NCBI RefSeq assembly: GCF_038502225.1
Contig: NC_091293.1
Coordinates: 11,273,384-11,337,383 of the forward strand
Direction: 5' to 3'
DNA: 64,000 nucleotides
From: Cherax quadricarinatus
Taxonomy: Eukaryota; Arthropoda; Malacostraca; Decapoda; Parastacidae
The notes under the pieces are model-generated. The model made no database searches and was not told the origin of the DNA. It saw nothing but the letters and a program-made list of their open reading frames with translations. Each line of letters opens with the position of its first letter. Position 1 is the first letter of the stretch. Position numbers and translations under genes: made by a program. This document shows, piece after piece, positions 1 through 9,404 of this stretch.

Positions 1-401
1 TGTGTACGCTCACATGTGTGTGTACACCCACATGTGTGTGTGTACACCCACATGTGTGTGTGTACACCCACATGTGTGTGTGTACACCCACATGTGTGTG
101 TGAACACCCACATGTGTGTGTGTACACCCACATGTGTGTGTACACCCGCATGAGTGTGTGTACACCCACATGTGTGTGTACACCCACATGTGTGTGTGTA
201 CACCCACATGTGTGTGTGTGCACCCACATGTGTGTGTACACCCACATGAGTGTGTGTACACCCACATGAGTGTGTGTACACCCACATGAGTGTGTGTACA
301 CTCACAGGTGTGTGTGTGTGTGCGTGAACACCCACAGGTGTGTGTGTCTGTGTGTGTGTGTACACCCAGAGGTGTATGTGTGTGTGTATGCACTCACAGG
401 T
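1..401. repeat. TG/CA-rich minisatellite (about 18-22 bp unit)
   Basis: Degenerate tandem units of the form TACACCCACATGTGTGTG cover the first 400 bases. The same motif resumes at about 775-825, after an inserted ribozyme-bearing element. All reading frames here encode only low-complexity Cys/Val/His/Thr peptides, so nothing is coding. Confidence 0.9.
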
Positions 402-476
402 TTGTAGATGAATGGTTCAGAGAACCGACATGTTGATAAATTAGACACATGTGCAACTCTTGGGTATCTTTATTGA

Positions 477-511
477 GGAAACGTTTCGCCACACAGTGGC
501 TTCATCAGTCC
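477..511 (-). ncRNA. Hammerhead-ribozyme-like motif
   Basis: Read on the minus strand: GGA, core CTGATGA, stem II GCCAC-TGT-GTGGC, then GAAACGTTTCC. GGA and TCC form the inner part of stem I. Stem III can only form from the palindrome ACGT, so it would be a dimer-type ribozyme. Confidence 0.6.
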
Positions 512-696
512 ATACGTAGGAGAAACTTGAAGAACAGGAGAAGAATGAGGTAATCAGTCCCTCAACCTTGAGTCGATGTGTTCAGTCCATCAATCTTTAG
601 TAGAACACTCAATATTGATGGACTGAACACATCGACTCAAGGTAGAGGGACTGATTACCTCATTCTCCTCCTATTCTTCAAGATTCTCCTATGTAT

Positions 697-731
697 GGAC
701 TGATGAGGCCACTGTGTGGCGAAACGTTTCC
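697..731 (+). ncRNA. Hammerhead-ribozyme-like motif
   Basis: Stem I GGA (697-699), core CTGATGA (700-706), stem II GGCCACTGTGTGGC (707-720), GAAAC (721-725), then GTTTCC, whose TCC closes stem I. It is the partner arm of the minus-strand motif at 477-511. Confidence 0.6.
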
Positions 732-774
732 TCAATAAAGATACCCAAGAGTTGCACATGTGTCTAATTTATCA

Positions 775-830
775 ACTCACAGGTGTATCTGTGTGTGTAC
801 ACCCACAGGTGTGTGTGTGTATCCACCTCC
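775..830. repeat. Continuation of the TG/CA minisatellite
   Basis: ACAGGTGT and TACACCCACAGG motifs resume directly after the inserted element. This shows the element landed inside the array. Confidence 0.75.
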
Positions 831-912
831 AATTTCACAGGGAGCAAATGAGTTTGTTTTGTCTTTTCTCGAGATAAGAGAACGGAGGACCAAGCCTGTA
901 ACACTCAATGCT

Positions 913-916
<4 letters not shown>

Positions 917-999
<83 letters not shown>
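917..999. repeat. (AC)n microsatellite
   Basis: About 80 bases of uninterrupted AC dinucleotides lie immediately upstream of a LINE-X RT fragment. The 70 or so bases before it (831-916) hold nothing I recognise. Confidence 0.95.
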
Positions 1000-1001
<2 letters not shown>

Positions 1002-1004
1002 GAC

Positions 1005-1304
1005 TGTAAGAAGGCGTTTGACAGCTCCACGCAAGAGATTAGTGCAAAAACTGTAGGACCAGGCAGGGATAACAGGGAAGGCATTACAATGGATCAAGAG
1101 ATTCCTGTCAGGAAGACAACAGCGAGTAATGGTACGTGGCGAGGTGTCAGAGTGGGCACCTGTGACCAGCGGGGTCCCACAGGGGTCAGTCCTAGGACCG
1201 GTGCTGTTTCTGGTATTTGTGAACTTCATGACGGAAGGAATTGACTCCGAGGTGTCCCTGTTTGCAGATGATGTGAAGTTGATGAGAAGAATTCAATCGG
1301 ACCA
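1005..1304 (+). pseudogene. LINE-X copy 1, 5' part: RT domain fragment
   Basis: Codes for a CR1/Jockey-like reverse transcriptase segment. 'DCKKAFD' (palm motif A region) is in one frame at 1005. After a frameshift come DQAGITGKALQWIKRFLSGR, the '[15 protein letters not shown]' block and the catalytic 'LFADDVKL' motif near 1260-1280. The reading stops at 'RIQSDQ', where CR1-B has inserted. The continuation resumes at 7942. The 6-bp repeat GGACCA at 1299-1304 and 7936-7941 is the likely target duplication, and removing the insert restores the frame across the join. The frameshift near 1030-1055 makes it a dead copy. Confidence 0.75.
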
Positions 1305-1447
1305 ACATGAGAACATAAGAAGGAACACTGCAGCAGGTCTACTGACTCATGCGAAGCAGGTCACTTCCACTTAAGGAAGGAGGAAGGCATCAGATCTAGT
1401 AGCACAAGCTAGTCAGGTCCAACTCACACCCACCCACACCCACTCAT
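1305..1447 (-). mobile_element. CR1-B 3' UTR and terminus
   Basis: On the minus strand this is the CR1 3' untranslated region ending in the family's terminal repeat (seen on the plus strand as GAACATAAGAAGGAACACTG). It ends at CCACTCAT (1440-1447), where CR1-A was inserted. The same octamer recurs at 6468-6475, where the coding part of CR1-B resumes. Confidence 0.75.
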
Positions 1448-1624
1448 AAGAACATAAGAACATAAGAACGAAGGAACACTGCAGAAGGCCTACTGGCCCA
1501 TGCGAGGCAGGTCCAAGTCTCCTACCGGCTTAAGCCAATGCACCCAACCTAGTCAGGTCAGGTCACATTGACTTAAGGGAGGAACACGGCAACCGACCTG
1601 GTAGCACAAGCTATCAGGTCTATC

Positions 1625-2110
1625 TCACACCCACCCACATCCACTCATGTATTTATCCAACCTATTTTTAAAGCTACACAACGTTCTGGCCTCTATAACG
1701 GTACTTGGGAGTTTGTTCCACTCATCCACAACTCTATTACCAAACCAGTACTTTCCTATATCCTTCCTGAATCTGAATTTTTCCAACTTAAAACCATTGC
1801 TGCGAGTCCTGTCTAGGCTAGATATTTTCAGCACACTATTTACATCCCCTTTATTTATTCCTGTCTTCCATTTATACACCTCAATCATATCCCCCCTAAT
1901 TCTACGTCTTTCTAGAGAGTGCAGTTTCAGGGCCCTTAGTCTATCCTCATAGGGAAGGTTTCTGATACATGGGATCAACTTTGTCATCCTCCTTTGTACA
2001 TTTTCCAGAGAATTTATATCCATTCTGTAATACGGTGACCAAAACTGTGCAGCATAATCTAAATGAGGCCTAACCAAGGATGTATAGAGTTGAAGAACAA
2101 CCTGAGGACT
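1625..2110 (-). CDS. CR1-A ORF2, C-terminal part (after the insertion)
   Basis: This is the end of the CR1 ORF2 protein, downstream of the RT catalytic region. It includes the family's conserved 'VRPHLDYAAQFWSPYYR', 'LPYEDRLRALKLHSLERRR', 'EVYKWKTGINKG' and 'FRFRKDIGKYWFGNRVVDEWN' blocks and ends with 'YMSGCGWV'. It corresponds residue for residue to the C-terminus of the intact copy at 14182-17118. It is cut off from its N-terminal part (3023-5469) by the insertion at 2124-3009. The 899 bp between equivalent points of the 13-bp duplications brings this part back into the same frame, so the insertion is the only lesion I can see. Confidence 0.85.
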   Translation of the reverse strand, partial: SPQVVLQLYTSLVRPHLDYAAQFWSPYYRMDINSLENVQRRMTKLIPCIRNLPYEDRLRALKLHSLERRRIRGDMIEVYKWKTGINKGDVNSVLKISSLDRTRSNGFKLEKFRFRKDIGKYWFGNRVVDEWNKLPSTVIEARTLCSFKNRLDKYMSGCGWV

Positions 2111-2123
2111 CCTATTATTTATG
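2111..2123. repeat. 13-bp target-site duplication, left copy
   Basis: CCTATTATTTATG here matches 3010-3022 exactly. It flanks the 886-bp insertion in CR1-A ORF2. Confidence 0.85.
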
Positions 2124-2164
2124 TGTTAGGTAAGACACATATGCAACAGTTAGGTATCTTTATT

Positions 2165-2203
2165 TCGAAACGTTTCGCCTACACAGTAGGCTTCTTCAGT
2201 CGA
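2165..2203 (-). ncRNA. Hammerhead-ribozyme-like motif
   Basis: On the minus strand: TCGA, core CTGAAGA (position 7 may be any base), stem II GCCTAC-TGT-GTAGGC, GAAACGTTTCGA. TCGA pairs with TCGA in stem I. Confidence 0.6.
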
Positions 2204-2567
2204 GTACAGAAAAGTTGATAGAAGCAGAAGATACTTGAAGACGATGTAATCAGTCCATCACCCTTAAAGTTTTGAGGTGGTCAGTCCCTCAGTCTGGAGA
2301 AGAGCATTGTTTCGTTGTCTGAAACAATATGAAGTTGAAGTGACAGAATAGGGCCTTATATAGTGCCAGGAGGTGAGACGTAGGTTGCTTTGGGAGGGCA
2401 GGTCCCTCTCAAACCCAGCCGTTCTCACTAGTAGAGGTTGTCGAAGTTGATGGTCTGTACCAAGGTACCCTTGTGTTGCAGTGTCTGACAGAATGAACAT
2501 TAAAATGGTATAAAATACCGACAGATTGATAGGTAAGACACATATGCAACAGTTAGGTATCTTTATT

Positions 2568-2606
2568 TCGAAACGTTTCGCCTACACAGTAGGCTTCTTC
2601 AGTCGA
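2568..2606 (-). ncRNA. Hammerhead-ribozyme-like motif
   Basis: Identical in core and stems to the motif at 2165-2203. The two lie 403 bp apart in direct orientation. Confidence 0.6.
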
Positions 2607-2895
2607 GTACAGAAAAGTTGATAGAAGCAGAAGATACTTGAAGACGATGTAATCAGTCCATCACCCTTAAAGTTTTGAGGTGGTCAGTCCCTCAGTCTGG
2701 AGAAGAGTATTGTTTCGTTGTCTCACCTCCTGGCACTATATAAGGCCCCATTCTGTCACTTCAACTTCATATTGTTTCAGACAACGAAACAATGCTCTTC
2801 TCCAGACTGAGGGACTGACCACCTCAAAACTTTAAGGGTGATGGACTGATTACATCGTCTTCAAGTATCTTCTGCTTCTATCAACTTTTCTGTAC

Positions 2896-2934
2896 TCGAC
2901 TGAAGAAGCCTACTGTGTAGGCGAAACGTTTCGA
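2896..2934 (+). ncRNA. Hammerhead-ribozyme-like motif
   Basis: TCGA (2896-2899), CTGAAGA, stem II GCCTACTGTGTAGGC, GAAACGTT, TCGA (2931-2934). An outer stem I segment is also possible between CTTTT upstream (2885-2889) and AAAG downstream. Confidence 0.6.
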
Positions 2935-3009
2935 AATAAAGATACCTAACTGTTGCATATGTGTCTTACCTAACAACCTGTCGGTATTTTATACCATTTT
3001 AATGTTCAT

Positions 3010-5469
3010 CCTATTATTTATGCTTCTTGATATGAAGCCAAGGATTCTATTAGCTTTATTGCGAACACTTATGCACTGTTGTCTTGGTTTCAGATTACTG
3101 CTAACCAGAACTCCTAAATCTTTTTCGCAATCCGTAATATTAAGATCTACATTATTTTGTTTATATGTGGCATGGTTATTGTCCTGTCCAACATTTAGAA
3201 CTTTGCATTTGTCTATATTAAACTGTACCTGCCACTTCTCCGACCACTGCATCAGTCTATTCAAATCTTCCTGGAGTGCTCGAATGTCCTCGTCAGAATG
3301 AATTCGAGGGCCTATTTTGGTGTCATCGGCAAACTTGCCGATGTCGCTCTTTATGCCCTCATCTATGTCGTTTATGTAGATTGTGAACAGCAGGGGGCCC
3401 AACACTGACCCCTGTGGAACACCGTTCGTGACGCTTCCCCACTCTGATTTCTCCCCATTTATGCAAACTCTCTGCTGCCTATTTGTCAACCATGCCTCTA
3501 TCCAGGAAAAAATTTCTCCTCCTATTCCATGTGCTTTAATTTTCCTCAATAGTCTCTGATGTGGGACCCTGTCAAAAGCCTTACTGAAGTCCATATACAC
3601 AATATCATATTCATTACCATGATCTACCTCCTCAAATACCTTAGTGAAAAAAGTTAATAAATTCGTAAGGCAGGAACGCCCCTTTGTAAAACCATGCTGA
3701 GATTCGTTGATTAATTTATGCTTTTCAAGGTGGCTACGAACTGCCTCGGCAATTATTGATTCCATAAATTTTCCCACTATGGAGGTTAGGCTTATTGGTC
3801 TATAGTTCGAAGCTAAGGACCTGTCATCTGTTTTGAAAATAGGTATCACATTTGCCATTTTCCACTTATCTGGCACCATGCCAGTTTGTAGTGATATGTT
3901 GAAAAGATTAGCCAAAGGTGTGCTAAGCTCCTCTTTACATTCCTTTAGAACCCTTGCATACAGTTCATCAGGGCCTGGGGATTTGTTAGGTTTTAATTTA
4001 TCTATTTGCCTAAGGACCATGTCACTTGTGACCCTAATAGTGCACAGTTTATTATCGTCCTGTTCTACATAATTTATCATTACTGGAATATCGCTGGTAT
4101 CCTCCTGTGTAAAAACTGAGAGGAAGTATGTGTTAAAAATTCTACACATTTCCTTATCACTGTCAGTGAGCTGACCCGAGGAACTTTTGAGTGGGCCTAT
4201 CTTGTCCCTGATCTTACTTCTGTATACCTGAAAGAATCCTTTTGGGTTAGTCTTCGATTCTCTTGCAACTTTAACCTCATAATCTCTTTTTGCTTTTCTA
4301 ATTCCCTTTTTTATTTCTCTCTTTAACTGAATATATCGATTTCTTAATTGCCCCTCTCCTCTTTTGATTTGCCTATATATGCCTCTCTTTTGACCAATCA
4401 GATATTTTAATCTATTGTTCATCCATTTAGGATCATTTTTGTTTGAACTGATTTCCCTATTTGGAACATAATTTGACTGAGCAGCTAGAACTATGCCCTG
4501 GAAAGCATCATATCGGCAACCATCACCACCTACCTGACCCTTAGTCAGGTCATTCCAGTTCAGCCCACCTAAGTAATTTTTCAGTCCTATGAAATCAGCC
4601 ATGCGAAAGTCAGGGACGGAGACTTGATTGCCATTATTAGGGGAATTCCATGATATATTAAAACTGAGTGATTTGTGATCACTTTCCCCAAGCTCATCAT
4701 TAACCTCAAGATTATTAATTACTGTTTCCCTACTTGCAAGAACCAAGTCAAGGAGGTTATTTCCCCTAGTTGGCTCTGTCACAAACTGTTTTAAAAAACA
4801 ATCCTGGATCGTATCAAGAAAGTCACCTGACTCTAAATTTCCTGTCAAATTGCTCCAGTCAATCTGTCTATAGTTGAAATCTCCCATTAGCACAACATTT
4901 TCGTATGTAGATGCCTTACGAATTTCGTCCCATAGAAGTTTACTGCACTCCCTATCAAGATTTGGGGCCCTGTAAATCACACCCAAAATTAGTTTTTCTC
5001 GGCCCTCGAGAAGCTGTAACCAAACAGATTCAGTGGCTGACGCTTCTAATTTAATATCTTGTCTAACACAACAATTTAAATTGTCTCTGACATACATCAC
5101 TACTCCACCACCTTTCCTGTTGACCTTGTCAGTGTGGAATAAGTTATAGCTTTGTATGTGACATTCAGAGGGCATCTCTCTATCTTTCAGATTGAGCCAG
5201 GTCTCTGTTATAGCAATAATATCTATGTTTCCTGCACTTGCAATTAATCTTAGCTCATCTATCTTATTTCTTACACTCCTGCTATTAGTATAGTAAACCT
5301 TAAGGGAGCTAGTCCCTTGCTGCCCTCTGCTGTCCCCCTTTGTTTGCTGACCTGATCTATTGTCTTTATTTATAACTTCATGCTGAATGCCTTTTATACA
5401 TTTACTGTTTCCAACCCAAGTGTTGCAACCTGCTTGTTTCCCACTCACACCCATACCTCTATCTTCCAT
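3010..5469 (-). CDS. CR1-A ORF2, N-terminal 820 codons: APE endonuclease and reverse transcriptase
   Basis: Encodes the LINE replication enzyme. Residues about 50-270 are an APE-type endonuclease: 'YYTNSRSVRNK', 'AITETW' (metal-binding Glu), 'LGVIYRAPN', 'VLMGDFN' (Asp/Asn), 'GESDHKS' (catalytic His). A linker with basic 'KRGIYRQIKRGEG' and 'RKAKRDYE' follows. The RT is about residues 450-760: 'KSPGPDE', 'NYRPISLTSIVGK', 'YMDFSKAFDRVPH' (motif A Asp), '[14 protein letters not shown]', and 'KFADDTK' (motif C). The ATG overlaps the ORF1 stop as TGATG, suggesting coupled re-initiation. Reading is lost at the 2124-3009 insertion and continues in frame at 2110-1625. Restored length would be about 981 residues, against 978 in CR1-C. 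Confidence 0.9.
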
Positions 5470-6395
5470 CAGTTTAAAATCATAGGCATTTCACCAATGG
5501 CCTTCTCAATCGAGTCTGCAAGTGCTACCACCCCAGCCCCAGAGAGATGTACCCCATCCCTTGCATACTTATCATGTTTGCCATAAACGTTGTTCCAGTT
5601 GTCAATGAATGGGATTGCAAGTTCCTTGCAGTATCCGTCTAGCCAGCAATTTACACCAATTGCCCTAGACAACCATTCATTTCCTACTCCCCTTCTAGGC
5701 AAGATGCTACATATGATTGAGATCCCTCCCTTAGACTTAATGAAATCTATAGCTGACCTGTACTTATCTAGCAGCTCTTCTCTCCTACCCTTCCCAATAT
5801 CATTTCCACTAGCACTGAGACAGATAATGGGCTTGTTCCCATTACCTGACATGATATTATCCAGCCTGTTGACAATGTCCCCAACACCAGCTCCAGGGAA
5901 GCACACTCTATCTCTCATCTTCTTATTCCTATTACAAAAAGCACGGTCAATATATCTTACCTGAGAGTCACCAACCACAAGAATGCGCTTACCTCCATTA
6001 GCAGGGGCAGTAGTACCCTTACCTTCACTGGCCACTGAAGTACATTCATCCTGAAGAACAGAGAAGCGATTTCCTACCTTCAGATCTTCACTCTTAACTT
6101 TCCTTACTCTGATGCGCCTCCCATTACTGTGAACCACTCGCCACTTGTAGCAGGTGCTGGGCTGCACCTCACTGCTGGTAGCTGTTGCTACCTCCCCAAC
6201 TACAGCCTCCTCACATCGAGAGACAGACTGCACCTCACTGCTAGAAGCCTCATTCCCCACAACTCCAGCCACCTCACACTCTCTCCCAGACCCATTGAGG
6301 TGGACCTTCAGCCTCCTAATCTCCTCCTGGAGAAGCAAGACCTCCTCCTTCAACTCTCCAACCTCAATTTTTAAAACACTGCAGAAGCAAGCCAT
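5469..6395 (-). CDS. CR1-A ORF1: coiled-coil plus SGNH-esterase protein (308 aa)
   Basis: Residues about 8-35 form a heptad-like Leu/Glu-rich coiled coil ('LKEEVLLLQEEIRRLK'). Residues about 35-125 are low-complexity Ser/Glu/Val. Residues about 130-300 are an SGNH hydrolase domain with all blocks visible: 'VVGDSQVRY' (nucleophile Ser), 'SGNDIG' (Asn oxyanion block), and 'ARDGVHLS' (Asp-His). CR1/L2-group ORF1 proteins are known to carry such esterase domains; the role in retrotransposition is not settled. The ORF is uninterrupted and ends in TGA overlapping the ORF2 ATG. The Met at 6395 is preceded by a non-coding 5' UTR. Confidence 0.85.
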   Translation of the reverse strand: MACFCSVLKIEVGELKEEVLLLQEEIRRLKVHLNGSGRECEVAGVVGNEASSSEVQSVSRCEEAVVGEVATATSSEVQPSTCYKWRVVHSNGRRIRVRKVKSEDLKVGNRFSVLQDECTSVASEGKGTTAPANGGKRILVVGDSQVRYIDRAFCNRNKKMRDRVCFPGAGVGDIVNRLDNIMSGNGNKPIICLSASGNDIGKGRREELLDKYRSAIDFIKSKGGISIICSILPRRGVGNEWLSRAIGVNCWLDGYCKELAIPFIDNWNNVYGKHDKYARDGVHLSGAGVVALADSIEKAIGEMPMILN

Positions 6396-6467
6396 GCTTT
6401 GTAACCGTCCACACTAATCCCCAAAGCAGCTCAGGGTCTGTGACCTCACGTGACGACTGACCACTGA
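6396..6467 (-). promoter_or_regulatory. CR1-A 5' UTR (presumed internal promoter region)
   Basis: About 70 bases between the ORF1 start and the target duplication at 6468. Non-LTR elements need an internal promoter here, but I see no motif that identifies one. The leader is much shorter than that of CR1-C, so CR1-A may be slightly truncated at its 5' end. Confidence 0.35.
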
Positions 6468-7168
6468 CCACTCATGTATTTATCTAACCTATTTTTAAAA
6501 CTACACAACGTTTTAGCCTCTATAACTGTACTCGGGAGTTTGTTCCATTCATCCACAACTCTATTACCAAACCAGTGCTTTCCTATATCCTTCCTGAATC
6601 TGAATTTTTCCAACTTGAAACCATTGCTGCTAGTCCAGTCTTGGCTGGAAATTTTCAGCACGATATTTACATCCCCTTTATTTATTCCTGTTTTCCATTT
6701 ACACACCTCGATCTTATCCCCCTGATTCTACGCCTTTCTAGAGAGTGCAGATTCAGGGCTCTCAGTCTATCCTCATAGAGAAGATTTCTGATACATGGGA
6801 TCAACTTTGTCATCCTCCTCTGTACGTTTTCCAGAGCATTTATATCCATTCTGTAATATGGTGACCACAACTGTGCAGCATAATCTCAATGAGGCCTAAC
6901 CAAGAATATATAGAGTTGAAGAACAACCTGAGGACTTCTATTATTTATACTTCTAGATATGAAGCCAAGGACTCATAGCTTTATTGCGAACACTAATGCA
7001 CTGTTGTCTTGATTTTAGATTACTGCTAACCAGAACTCCTAAATCTTTTTCGCAATCAGTAGTATTAAGATCTACATTATTTAGTATATATGTGGCATGG
7101 TTATTTTCCTGTCCAACATTTAGAACTTTGCATTTGTCTATATTAAACTGCATCTGCCACTTTTCCGA
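6468..7168 (-). pseudogene. CR1-B ORF2, C-terminal part (broken)
   Basis: Homologous to the CR1-A C-terminus. In minus-strand order it covers 'KWQMQFNIDKCKVLN', 'KDLGVLVSSNLKSRQQC', 'FWSPYYRMDINALENVQRRMTKLI', 'YEDRLRALNLHSLERRR' and 'FRFRKDIGKHWFGNRVVDEWN'. It is split over several frames by small indels. It ends at 'YMSG', where CR1-A inserted; its own 3' UTR now lies 5 kb away at 1305-1447. Confidence 0.75.
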
Positions 7169-7440
7169 CCATAGGTAACAGTTAGGCAACTTTATTCCGA
7201 AACGTTTCGCCTATACAGTAGGCTTTTTCAGTCGAATACAGAAAGTAGGCAGGAACGGTGGAGATGTGAAGACGATGTAATCAGTCCATCACCCTTGAAG
7301 TCGTAGATTTGAGGTTGTCAGTCCCTCAGCCTGGAGAAGTTCAGTTCCATAGTCTGGAACTTATCGGAATAAAGTTGCCTAACTGTTGCCTATGTGTCTT
7401 ACCCACCAACCTATCGGTATTGTATACCATTTTGATATTC
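7169..7440 (-). mobile_element. Hammerhead-bearing insertion (family 2) inside CR1-B
   Basis: Starts GGTAACAGTTAGGCAAC, runs through a minus-strand hammerhead-like core (7196-7235) and returns as a short plus arm ending TTGCCTAACTGTTGCC, then a terminal hairpin (GGTAT-TGT-ATACC at about 7417-7429). The plus arm lacks a ribozyme core. CR1-B coding sequence continues on both sides. No clean target duplication is visible. Confidence 0.6.
7196..7235 (-). ncRNA. Hammerhead-like motif with a changed core
   Basis: Minus strand: TTCGA, core CTGAAAA (the G at position 8 is replaced by A), stem II GCCTA-CTGTA-TAGGC, GAAACGTTTCGGA. The stems are intact, but the loss of G8 should inactivate it. Confidence 0.45.
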
Positions 7441-7935
7441 ACTATATCAGTCTATTCATATCATCCTGGAGTGCTCTAATGTCCTAATTATAATGAAATG
7501 GACGGCCTATTTTGGTGTCATCAGCAAATTTGCTTATGTCGCTATTTATTCCTTAATCTATGTCGTTTATATAAATTGTGAACAACAACAGGCCCAACAC
7601 TGACCCCTGCGGAACACCGCTTGTGACGTGCCCCCATTCTGATTTCTCCCCATTTATACAAACTCTCTGCTGCCTATTTGTCAGCCATGCCTCTACCCAG
7701 GAAAAAATTTCTCCTCCTATTCCGTGTGCCTTAAGTTTCCTGATTAGCCTCTGATGTGGGAGTCTATCGAAAGTCTTACTGAAGTTTGTATACACAATTT
7801 CATATTCATTACCATGATCTATCTTCTCAAGCACCTTAGTGAAAAAAAGTTAGTGAATTCGTAAGACAGGAACGCCCCTTTGTAAAACCGTGTTGAGATT
7901 CATTAATCAATTTATACCTATCAAGATGGCTACGA
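7441..7935 (-). pseudogene. CR1-B ORF2, RT segment (broken)
   Basis: RT palm segment with '[23 protein letters not shown]', '[23 protein letters not shown]' and a degraded motif A ('[16 protein letters not shown]', with the catalytic Asp changed to Asn). The copy is 5'-truncated at about 7935, where LINE-X resumes. Several stops and frameshifts make it a dead copy. Confidence 0.75.
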
Positions 7936-8748
7936 GGACCAGGCAGAACTACAAAGGGATCTGGACAGGCTGCAGACCTGGTCCAGCAATTGGCTCCTGG
8001 AGTTCAACCCCACCAAGTGCAAAGTCATGAAGATTGGGGAAGGACAAAGAAGACCGCAGACGGAGTACAGTCTAAGGGGCCAAAGGCTACAAACCTCACT
8101 TAAGGAAAAAGTTCTTGGGGTGAGTATAACACCAGGCACATCTCCTGAGGCGCACATCACCCAAATAACTGCTGCAGCATATGGGCGCTAGCAAACCTAA
8201 GAACAGCATTCCGACATCTTAATAAGGAATCGTTCAGGACCCTGTACACCGTGTACGTTAGGCCCATATTGGAGTATGCGGCACCAGTTTGGAACCCACA
8301 CCTAGCCAAGCACGTAAAGAAACTACAGAAAGTGCAATGGTTTGCAACAAGACTAGTCCCAGAGCTAAGAGGTATGTCCTACGAGGAGAGGTTAAGTGAA
8401 ATCGACCTGACGACACTGGAGGACAGGAGAGATATGAGGGACATGATAACGATATATAAAATACTGAGAGGAATTGACAAGGTGGACAGAGACAGAATGT
8501 TCCAGAGATGGGACACAGCAACAAGAGGACACAGTTGGAAGTTGAAGACAAAGATGAATCACAGGGATGTTAGGAAGTATTTCTTCAGTCACAGAGTAGT
8601 CAGGAAGTGGAATAGCTTAGGAAGCGATGTAGTGGACCCAGTAACCGCCAGTGAAGAGGCGGGGCCAGGAGCCATGACTCGACCTCTGCAACCACAACTA
8701 GGTGAGTACTAAGTGAGGTGAGTACACACACACACACACACACACACA
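7936..8748 (+). pseudogene. LINE-X copy 1, 3' part: RT C-terminus and (AC)n tail
   Basis: Continues the RT fragment of 1005-1304: 'QAELQRDLDRLQTWSSNWLL', 'NPTKCKVMKIG', 'SLKEKVLGVSI', then a one-base frameshift near 8190. From about 8190 to 8712 it is open: 'LYTVYVRPILEYAAPVWNPH', 'QKVQWFATRLVPELRGMSYEERL', 'YFFSHRVVRKWNSL'. The last codons run into the element's 3' end (CAACTAGGTGAGTAC) and an (AC)n tail at 8721-8748. The second copy at 19577-21280 ends the same way. LINE-X is CR1/Jockey-like but distinct from the CR1 copies here. Confidence 0.75.
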
Positions 8749-9012
8749 CCTTACTAAGGCCTACCTTAAAACCCATCTTGTCGAGTGTAAGCGCCAATAG
8801 ATGACCAAAGCCGGTGTCACAACCTGTAGGACAAGACGGGAAACAGTGTCAGAACTCTGTTGCTGGGCTAACTGCTTGGTTAATTGCTTTGTTAGTTGCT
8901 GGGTTAATTGTTTTCGTTAATGATTTCGTGAACTGGTCAATTGCTAGGTGATTTGCCCAGTTGACTGCGCGGGGGTCATTAAGGCCGCATGACATTGCTC
9001 ACCATCAGTGAA
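8749..9012. other. Unassigned spacer
   Basis: About 260 bases with no ORF of note. It contains loosely repeated TTGCTGGGTTAATTG-like phrases at about 8860-8960, possibly a decayed short tandem repeat. Confidence 0.4.
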
Positions 9013-9404
9013 TGGTAAGACACAGACAACAGTTAGGCATCTTTATTGCGAAACGTTTCGCCTACACAGCAGGCTTCTTCAGACGAGCACAGAAAGTAGG
9101 CAGGGGCAGTAGAGATGTGAAGACGATGTAATCAGTCTATCACCCTTGAAGACGTAGATTTGAGGTTGTCAGTCCCTCAGCCTGGAGACTTGATCTACAC
9201 AGTGTTTCAGACTATAGAACAGAACTCTTCTCCAGGCTGTGGGACCGATAACCTCAAATCTACGTCTTCAAGGATGATGGACTGATTACAAAGTCTTCAC
9301 ATCTCTACTGCTCCTGCCTACTTTCTGTACTCGACCGAAGAAGCCTACTGTGCAGGCGAAACGTTTCGCAATAATGATTTCTAGCTGTTGCCTATGTGTC
9401 TTAC
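9013..9404 (-). mobile_element. Hammerhead-bearing inverted-repeat insertion (family 2)
   Basis: Two inverted arms, from GGTAAGACACAGACAACAG at the left to TGCCTATGTGTCTTACC at the right. Ribozyme-like cores are at 9047-9086 (minus; CTGAAGA core, but the base before the core no longer pairs) and 9331-9369 (plus; CCGAAGA, so the second core base is changed). Both probably are inactive. CR1-D coding sequence starts right after it. Confidence 0.6.

Larger units (their letters stand above)
402..774 (-). mobile_element. Hammerhead-bearing inverted-repeat insertion (family 3), complete
   Basis: The insertion is bounded by the 10-bp direct repeat ACTCACAGGT at 392-401 and 775-784. One end carries a small hairpin (GGTTC-TCT-GAACC at about 414-426). 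The body is two arms in inverted orientation, each beginning with GACACATGTGCAACTC (one as the complement) and each containing a hammerhead-type core (477-511 on the minus strand, 697-731 on the plus strand). An almost identical element sits in opposite orientation at 10335-10671. There is no coding capacity. Inference: a non-autonomous Penelope-like or retrozyme insertion. Confidence 0.7.
2124..3009 (-). mobile_element. Hammerhead-bearing insertion (family 1) inside CR1-A ORF2
   Basis: Starts TGTTAGGTAAGACACATATG and ends with a hairpin region (GGTAT-TTT-ATACC at about 2985-2997) followed by ATTTTAATGTTCAT. It contains two minus-strand arms in tandem (hammerhead cores 2165-2203 and 2568-2606, 403 bp apart) and one plus-strand arm (2896-2934). 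This tandem-plus-inverted layout resembles the arrangement of Penelope-like terminal repeats. It has no credible ORF. A 13-bp target duplication flanks it. Confidence 0.75.
1448..6467 (-). mobile_element. CR1-A: near-complete CR1-type LINE
   Basis: A two-ORF non-LTR retrotransposon on the minus strand: 5' UTR about 6396-6467, ORF1 6395-5469, ORF2 5469-1625, 3' UTR 1624-1448 ending in AAGAACAT repeats. It is bounded by the 8-bp duplication CCACTCAT (1440-1447 and 6468-6475), having inserted into an older CR1 copy. An 886-bp ribozyme-bearing insertion splits ORF2 at 2124-3009. Without that insert and one copy of its 13-bp duplication, the element is about 4.1 kb and ORF2 is uninterrupted. Confidence 0.85.

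Noticed and set aside
402..774. Ordinary MITE or foldback DNA transposon
   Set aside because: Target duplications of 10-14 bp vary in length, the ends are asymmetric (hairpin at one side only), and arms occur in tandem as well as inverted, which fits a Penelope-like or retrozyme insertion better.
1448..1470. AAGAACATAAGAACATAAG as telomere-like or simple repeat
   Set aside because: It is the normal 3' terminus of the CR1 family, found at the end of each copy here.
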